Of a DNA stretch of 64,000 bases, positions 57,841 through 64,000 are shown piece by piece. The first letter of the stretch is position 1. Each line of letters opens with the position of its first letter. The DNA is from Mytilus edulis (taxonomy: Eukaryota; Mollusca; Bivalvia; Mytilida; Mytilidae), in assembly GCF_963676685.1 (NCBI RefSeq), contig NC_092357.1, positions 68,414,971 to 68,478,970 of the forward strand. Reading direction: 5' to 3'. The notes below the pieces were generated by a model, which was not told where the DNA came from, made no database searches, and worked only from the letters and a program-made list of their open reading frames with translations. A program made the translations under genes and the position numbers.

Positions 57841-58597
57841 CATTTAACCCTATTGATTGGTGTGTGTTGATTGATCACTATCATATATTATAATGTACAT
57901 CCAAAATAAGATTTGTATTTAACCTTATAGGTGTAATACCACCATTGATTGTCCCCTATTAGTTTTTGATAAATTTGCATTTTCCCAAGAAATGTACAGA
58001 AATTTTCTTTGTTTCAAATTAAGAAATACTTGACTTGAGTAAAGTTTTATCCTGTCCAGTACTATAGACACAATTTCACATAAAATTTGATTGCATATAA
58101 AAAAATAACCACCAATGGAAGTTAATCAATCAAATGTTCACCTCTTTTATACATATGTACAAGCTCTAGTAACCATGTAACCTCAGGTTTCCATTAAAAA
58201 AAAAATAGAAACCCCAAATAAAAACTGATAGTTCCATGAAATACCCAAGATATATGTTTATGACCCAGAAATATTGTATGCAATGATGTGGGATTAATTG
58301 CCTACAACTGTCAAAATAAAGGGACTATTTTTCTCAACCCTTTTTCTTATGCAACCGGATATTACGTACTATGGTTTGGTGGTATTACACCTATAGATAG
58401 GCATGTATTGATACGTTATTGTTTCGCTTATGTACATGAAACATCTGATTGGACTTCGACCTTATCAAAAGGTATGTGTTTATTTGTTTATATACAACAT
58501 ATCTGATTTGCCTTTTTTCATATTAAAATTTTTTCCTCATTGGTCTCTCTTCAAAATTTTCTTTTATGTTTGATATGAGGCAGGCATAACCTGTGAA

Positions 58598-59106
58598 TGG
58601 GGACGAAGTCTGTATGATTTTTTTTATACATCAAACATGTTAAAAAGAGAAACGGAATTACCGTAACGTTTCCGATTTCGGTTCTGTTGTTAGGGATTTA
58701 GTTGTGACGTTATGACGTCATATTCAATGTAAACAAAGAACGTAACGTTTCCGATTTTGGTTCTGTTGTTAGGGATTTTAGTTGTGACGTTATTTAAGTT
58801 ATGACGTCATATTCAATGTAAATGAAGAAACGCTGTCATCAAGTAACTTTTTTTTTATAACAAACAATTTTTAAAAATGAATTAGTATTGAGTTCCTTTC
58901 TTAGACTGATATATATACATTTTATTCAAAGTCTCACGCAAACAAGACCGGAAACGGAAGTAGATTTCTGCGCAGATGCGGAAATTCAAAAACGAGACAA
59001 AAAAAGATTGAATGATTTTGAGTTCATTAGTGACAATGAAAATATCGGCAAAATTTTCCCCTTTTTTTTATTGAATTTTCTACTGTTATTGGGGACTTCG
59101 TCCCCA
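58598..59106. repeat. Possible TIR element with internal duplication
   Basis: 'tggggacgaagtc' at the left and 'gacttcgtcccca' at the right could be inverted ends. Inside, 'cgtaacgtttccgatttcgg' with 'ttatgacgtcatattcaatg' is duplicated (58663 and 58742). Confidence 0.45.
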
Positions 59107-59166
59107 TATCAATGAACACACACACACCTTTACAATATAATGTTGGTAAGATTAAGATATTTTTAC

Positions 59167-59206
59167 CTGGACAATCTTCTAGACATCTGTCACCCTCCGT
59201 ATGTGA
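59167..59206 (-). CDS. Roc-COR death-fold protein, 40-nt linker exon
   Basis: 'cttacag|tcacat' and 'ccag|gtaaaa' frame 40 nt that read SHTEGDRCLEDCP plus one base. The start phase (0) fits the end of the COR exon and the end phase (1) fits the start of death domain 1. It is supported by phase and splice sites only; there is no domain. Confidence 0.55.
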
Positions 59207-59439
59207 CTGTAAGATAAGATAAACTGAAGTTGTATTTTTTATGAACTTATGATGTCTTAACACTGATATGATGGAACTGCACGTATTGATGTTTCAGTGG
59301 CTTTTGTATTTATACCAACTAGTAACGATGAGTGTTCTTAGATTTGCATTTTGAATTTTTTTTCTTGTTTATATTTGATTTTGTATGCATAGAACCTAAA
59401 TGGTGATTAAGCCCTTTCTTGCATTTTTTTCAAAACTGT

Positions 59440-59531
59440 CCCGGTTCTTATACATTCTCGACTTTCAAACTTTTAACATTGAGCGCTCTTGATAAAGATC
59501 AAATAAGAAAAGTACTTTGGACGCATGAAAT
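59440..59531 (+). repeat. Hammerhead-like repeat of a second family, decayed
   Basis: 'cggttcttatacattctcga' and 'gagcgctcttgataaag' followed by 'actttggacgcatgaaatta' correspond to 40925-41015. The CUGAUGA is mutated to 'cttgata'. Confidence 0.5.
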
Positions 59532-59968
59532 TAAGAAAGAGTTTTGTTTTTTTCTTTAACAACTCATTTGTATAATCCAGTCAATGTTTATACTTCATGT
59601 ACTTATAAACAACGATAAATTCAGTTATGTTCAGACGATTGACTTGTAATTAGTTAAGTTCTGTTTAGTCTATGTTCAGATTGTTAAGAAGTTTTTATCT
59701 TCCTGTACACATCAACATCATTCTGAATTGTATGAAACGCTACTAAACGGTACTGTATAGATTAACTTCAATGGAATTATCTCATCAGTACTGAATATAC
59801 TGCAAGGATTAATCGGAAAATTTACCGAAACACTAAACACATCTGAATAATTGCTGTCACTTTTTTTTTTATGATTTTAAGGTCAAAATGACCGATCAAA
59901 CTTTCAACAGTGAATTGACTCTTCATTCAAAAGCATAACGTTATAAACATTCTTTAAAAGACAGATAC

Positions 59969-61177
59969 CTTGTCTGCAAACCACCTGGACACAATATTAG
60001 TCTTATGTATAATATTGTGATCGGGGCATGTCCATTCCTCCTTAGATCTCAACATGTGGTCAAAAAAGCAAAGATCTGACCCACAAACTATACCAATTTG
60101 AATGGTAAAAGGCAAATCTCTAGTACAATTAGAATCATCTGAAACTGAGAAATAGAAATTGGAAATGTTTGTAATGGCATTTGTGAGGCATTCCTGAGCT
60201 GTTGATGCTATTGTTGGTACAATGGAAATTTGGCTTTCTTTGTGAGAAAGAGAAACTATGATTCTGTTTCCCTGAATGTCAATTCTCATATCGTGTTCAT
60301 TATCAATTGTAACATCAGCACTGTCTGTAAAGATCATCAGACGACTGGATTTAGTGCTGATTCGAAGCTTCCACATTGATATGAAAGTCGCAATGAACCG
60401 GTAAAGGATAGCAGGTGGCACAACTTCCTCTTTAAACCTATAAGCCAGATGTATGCTTCTGTCAAAATCTATGTGTGAGTTGTCTTCTCTTTTGGTTCTA
60501 ATCATGCATGGAACTAGAAACAATTCTGATTCATATTCATCGACTTTTTGTCGACAAATTATGTCCAAATGTACTAACATTTCTACCATATATTCTGTAT
60601 GCTCTGAGATCTCCTTGAAACAGTCTTGTTTCCATATTTCGTATAAATCCTTTTCCCGCAATTTTCCACTTTCTTTGAGTTCTCCAAGTACCTCAGTGAG
60701 ATGTTCTGGCCAAAATTGTTCATCAGTAACGATGGAACGTAGCACGTCTACCAAAAACACTGGATCTATGATAACGTTATCTCTCAAGCAAGCTTCATCG
60801 AAGTAGATCAGTTTTCCAAGGGCATGGTTAACCTTCAGAAACTTTTGTAGCTGATCAGGGGTTAATGCATGTTTTTCATTCTGCTGGTTTAGGTCCATCA
60901 GTTCACCAATGGATAGGACTTTCTTTTTTTCCTCTACTTTTTTGGCTAATTGAAGTTCAAGGGGTACAAACTTGGTTGGCATTAATTCTCCGCAACTAGG
61001 ATGGTCTAATGCAACTTCCACCAACTGCTTCTTCAATGTGTCTAATTCTTCGTCCTCTTTGTTTCTTGCATCCACAAAAATAAGTGGTTGATATTGAAGA
61101 TGTTGTTTTCCTCCATGATTTTCAAAGAGTTTTTCAATTGAGGTTACTAAGATTCGTCTCTGTTCCTCAATATCACC
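59969..61177 (-). CDS. Roc-COR death-fold protein, exon: end of Roc and COR domain
   Basis: A single 1209-nt exon (403 codons, no stop) lies between 'attttag|ggtgat' and 'gacaag|gtatct', both in phase 0. It begins GDIEEQRRILVTSIEKLF, continues PLIFVDARN and PTKFVPLELQLAKKVEEK, then FLKVNHALGKLIYFDE with VIIDPVFLVDVLRSIVTDEQ, a segment diagnostic of the COR domain that follows Roc GTPases (as in DAPK1, LRRK and MFHAS1-type ROCO proteins). Residues after about 200 (YMVEMLVHLDIICR, then LFLVPCMI) are the C-terminal half of COR. In ROCO proteins COR mediates dimerisation and couples GTP state to effector domains. Here the effectors appear to be the death-fold exons downstream. A plus-strand frame at 60453-60806 is its antisense shadow. 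Confidence 0.9.
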
Positions 61178-61350
61178 CTAAAATATACACAAATGAAAAA
61201 TGTATATATACAATTCAGTGAATCAAGCGATAGTAATGATTTATTGTGTGAACAGGATAGTCAAAACTTTTTTCCTCTCACTAAAACTATTCTATGACAT
61301 TTGTTTAAAATGAAATTGTAATTGCAAGAGTTCCAAAAATGAATTCCTAA

Positions 61351-62335
61351 AGCCTCGATCACACCTTACCGGATAGCTCGAACGGACGTCTAACGGATAA
61401 CTTGTTTTCAATCCGTTCATGTCCGTTAGACGTCCGTTCTTATCCGTTAGACGTCCGTTCATATCCGTTGCATGTTCGTTAAGCGTACGTTTTATTCGTC
61501 GACGTCTGTTCTGTCCTGTGGAAAATTTTGAGCATGTTCAAAACTTTGAACGGACGTCCAACGGATAAAATGTCCGTTGAACGTCTGTTAGGCATCCGTT
61601 TTGTACGGTACTCGTCCGTTTCGTTTCGTTTTGTATCCGTTACGTGTCCATTATACATCCGTTGGAGGTCTGGAAGATAAATTCACCAACGGACTTCTAC
61701 TGGACGTTTAACGGATAAAACGGATGTTGAACGGATGAGAAACGGACTTCTACCGGACGTATAACGGATAAAACGGATAATGAACGGATCTGAAACGGAT
61801 AAATGCCAATTGAAAATTTTGCGTCAGAAATGCCAATTTTTGGTATGTCAGATTTCTTAAGGTTCATGAATTTTTATTATTCATAATCAATCTTAGAGTA
61901 TAGGCACGTCTTCACAATCAAGCAGTTCTTATTCAGGCTAAACACTGCCCTTTGGCGGAATTTTGAAGAACAAACCAAAACCAGTTACACAGACACATTT
62001 TGAATATTTATGCGATTTAAATGTATTATTATTGTCGCCTTTAATTTTTCCGTATATCTTGTTCATCCGTTTTATCTGGTACGTTTCCGTTAGGTGTCCG
62101 TTATATGCGGTACTCGTCCGTTGGATGTACGTTCGACATCCGTTCTGTCCGGTACGTTTCCGTTTCTCGTACGTTGCATATCCGGTGTATGTCCGTTATG
62201 CATCCGTTACACGTCCGTTTTTTTCGGTCAGTACATCAACGGACTCCCAACGGATAACAATTTTGTCAACGGACAACTTTTATTTTCATCCGTTAGGCGT
62301 CCGTTCGTGCTATACGGTAAGGTGTGATCGAGGCT
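61351..62335. mobile_element. 985-bp TIR element filled with ACGGA(C/T) motifs
   Basis: The ends 'agcctcgatcacaccttacc' and 'ggtaaggtgtgatcgaggct' are inverted, extending about 40 bp with few mismatches. Both subterminal regions consist of many 'acggacgtctaacggat'-type motifs, in one orientation at 61.38-61.8 kb and mainly the other at 62.06-62.3 kb. No transposase. It sits in the intron between the Roc and COR exons. I could not define a target duplication. Plus-strand frames at 61963-62352 are translated repeat. Confidence 0.85.
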
Positions 62336-62987
62336 ACAGGGATAACAGTTGACCATATACTGTCACATGGACTTTAACTATTTTATGGAGATAAGCCCAA
62401 AAATGTCTTCAAACTACATTTAATAAGTCAAGCCACAGCGGCCATGATTTATGATGGATCAAATCTCAGATGCACTTTTTTTTAAAAAACAGAATGTCCC
62501 TCAAAACGTCCAGGCTAATGTTTTTTTGAAGTTTCAGAGATCTGTACTTTCAACAACTTTTAAAATCTTTACGACGAATGATTTAGTCTAGAACGATTAT
62601 ATATTTTTTAAAACCCTACATGGAAGGTACATAGCTACAATACATTTTAGATGTTTTCAAGGATCTACACATCTGTTTCATCATTTGTAATTTTATTTTG
62701 AAAATCAATTACTCATTTCTAAGGCGGAAAATTTGGGAAAAAAACTTCAAACACTCTGACTGAAAATCCCATAATCTAGGCTAAAATCTGACAGCTGATC
62801 AGAATACCGCTAACAATTTCATTATGGCATGTTCATAAATTCAACTTATTTCATTCTTTTTTGAAGAGTCATGGACATAGGAATAAAAACGGACAGATGA
62901 GTTGTTAACCCAAAAGTGAATTGTAACTCTGTCAGACATGGCAAAGTATTAGAGTTACACAGTTCTTGAATGTATGTGAGTACTTAC
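62336..62987. other. Intron between the Roc and COR exons
   Basis: No exon or repeat boundary that I can support. Confidence 0.5.
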
Positions 62988-63159
62988 TTTTACTTGATCT
63001 TTGTGTGTTGCAACAAACTTGATTTTTGGGTATCCTCCATTTTCAGCCGAAGTCTTACAATATGTTAGGACTGAATTAACCCAATGGACAAGATAGGCTA
63101 CAACAAAATCGCATACATGTTGATATGTTTGAAAGTATAAAATTGCCTGCCAATAATTA
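62988..63159 (-). CDS. Roc-COR death-fold protein, exon: Roc GTPase C-terminal half
   Basis: The acceptor 'ttgttcag|taatta' and donor 'gtaaaa|gtaagt' give 172 nt, ending in phase 0 with the COR exon. The sequence has WVNSVLTYC and KIKFVATHKDQ; THKD is the G4 base-recognition motif (the family's N/TKxD) after a hydrophobic strand, typical of Roc domains. The P-loop (G1) and switch regions are not in this window and should lie beyond 64000, so the gene is 5'-partial here. Confidence 0.82.
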
Positions 63160-63502
63160 CTGAACAATAGGTATTTATAAAGAACTGAAAATAATTGATT
63201 CTCACAACCGCTATCTAATTATATCAATTGAAGATATCTTTTCAATTGTTAGCAGCATTATTGAATTAAAACAAAAACAACTTTTCTATCATTTCTGTTG
63301 TTAGCTTATTCTAATCTTTCCTTTGAGGTGAACATATTTTGTATTCTCGCAGACATAGCTTTTAACTCTAATTCAATTCATATATTTATTGTCATATAAA
63401 CTCTGAACAATAAGTTTGTGACAAATAATATAATCATACACAAAATACATTTAATAAACAAAACCATGAAAACAAAAAAAGCAAAAAAGCTAACTAATTT
63501 AT

Positions 63503-64000
63503 CTATATGATATATAAATATATTTTATAAATAAATGAAGAGTCCCCTGTCCTCAGTTCTAATGCCTGTTTAAAATAGGACCCTAAACTTTCCACTTCTT
63601 TTGAGGTTGATGGACAAAGAAGATATTTATTTTTTTCATTTTCTTGCCAGGACATAAAATCTGGCATATGTTTAATTACATTTCCTATAAAGTTATCTCT
63701 TAGTTTAGCATTTTTTTTTGCAGTATAAAATGAAATGGGCTTCATCCTCCATTGTATTACAGCATGTGCATAGTCTTTTTTCTCTAGGTATTTTTAAATG
63801 TCTTCCCTTTTCTATCATTAAATTATGATCGCTAATTCTTATTTTTGTTATGTTACTTCTCTTTTCAAAAGAATTACAGTTTAACAATACTTTGTTATTT
63901 GTATGAATCATAAACTGAGTTACGCAACAAAAGAATGTAGGGTTTAAGCATACTCATTTTTATACATATTAGCATTCACAAATTGGTCTTCCGCTTTTTG
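63503..64000 (-). pseudogene. Non-LTR retrotransposon tail, decayed
   Basis: Minus-strand fragments IRISDHNLMIEKGRHLKIPR with RLCTCCNTMEDEAHFILYC (a CCHC-like zinc-binding tail typical of LINE reverse transcriptases) and, after a frameshift near a poly-T run at 63712, ISFYTAKKNAKLRDNFIGNV and LGSYFKQALELR. Upstream to 64000 the frame is broken by stops (FVNANMYKNEYA then a stop). It lies within an upstream intron of the Roc-COR gene. Confidence 0.7.

Noticed and set aside
60453-60806. 117-codon plus-strand frame
   Set aside because: Antisense to the COR exon.
61963-62352. 129-codon plus-strand frame
   Set aside because: Translation of ACGGA-type motifs of the TIR element.
1-64000. tRNA or rRNA genes
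   Set aside because: No cloverleaf with A and B boxes or rRNA-like block was recognised by eye; a tRNAscan-type search would be decisive.

Overview
The window reads as bivalve mollusc nuclear DNA, most likely a mussel (Mytilus-type). The grounds are intron-bearing genes with GT/AG borders, AT-rich intergenic DNA, very dense interspersed and tandem repeats, Penelope-like retroelements, hammerhead-ribozyme repeats, and several dispersed repeat families that I recognise from mussel genomes (for example the 'ggtatgattgccaatgagac' and 'gcgtcactgatgagtc' families). The species assignment is inference. There is no bacterial, viral or organellar gene organisation.

Layout. 0-11.6 kb: no convincing intact gene; nested repeats, including a 226-bp MITE present twice with 6-bp target-site duplications, clusters of a perfect 20-bp palindrome, and a minisatellite broken by two different MITEs. 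11.66-15.7 kb (+): a two-exon THAP zinc-finger gene. 16-23.5 kb: repeats and small TIR elements, including a 3-kb composite element with 166-bp internal repeats that itself carries a 451-bp insertion. 23.3 kb: a hammerhead ribozyme with an intact core. 24-26.7 kb: two decayed Penelope-like reverse transcriptase copies lying head to head. 27.3-32.65 kb (-): a three-exon gene for a small secreted eight-cysteine protein; its first intron holds about nine copies of a 92-bp unit that duplicates the end of exon 1 together with its splice donor. 33.45-37.13 and 44.19-45.57 kb: two copies, in opposite orientation, of one TIR element with TA target sites; the longer carries a 33-bp minisatellite that is open in two frames. 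39.5-40.1 kb (-): the C-terminal part of another Penelope-like RT. 45.9-47.9 kb (+): the best preserved Penelope-like RT (motifs A, B and YIDD present, one frameshift) with its 3' tail. 48-48.9 kb: a tandem array.

49.85-63.16 kb (-): the most interesting locus, a multi-exon gene, 5'-truncated by the window edge. Its exons encode the end of a Roc GTPase domain (THKD motif), a COR domain, a linker exon, two death domains and two CARD domains. Most exon phases agree, so a single Roc-COR-DD-DD-CARD-CARD signalling protein is likely; one junction (DD1 to DD2) does not match in phase and needs an unseen linker exon or a second gene. Its introns hold PLE 3'-tail copies, a 46-bp tandem array and a 985-bp TIR element full of ACGGA-type motifs. 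The right edge (63.5-64 kb) is a decayed non-LTR retrotransposon tail.

The three host genes are not obviously linked functionally: one probable DNA-binding protein, one secreted cysteine-rich peptide, and one probable intracellular innate-immunity or cell-death adaptor.
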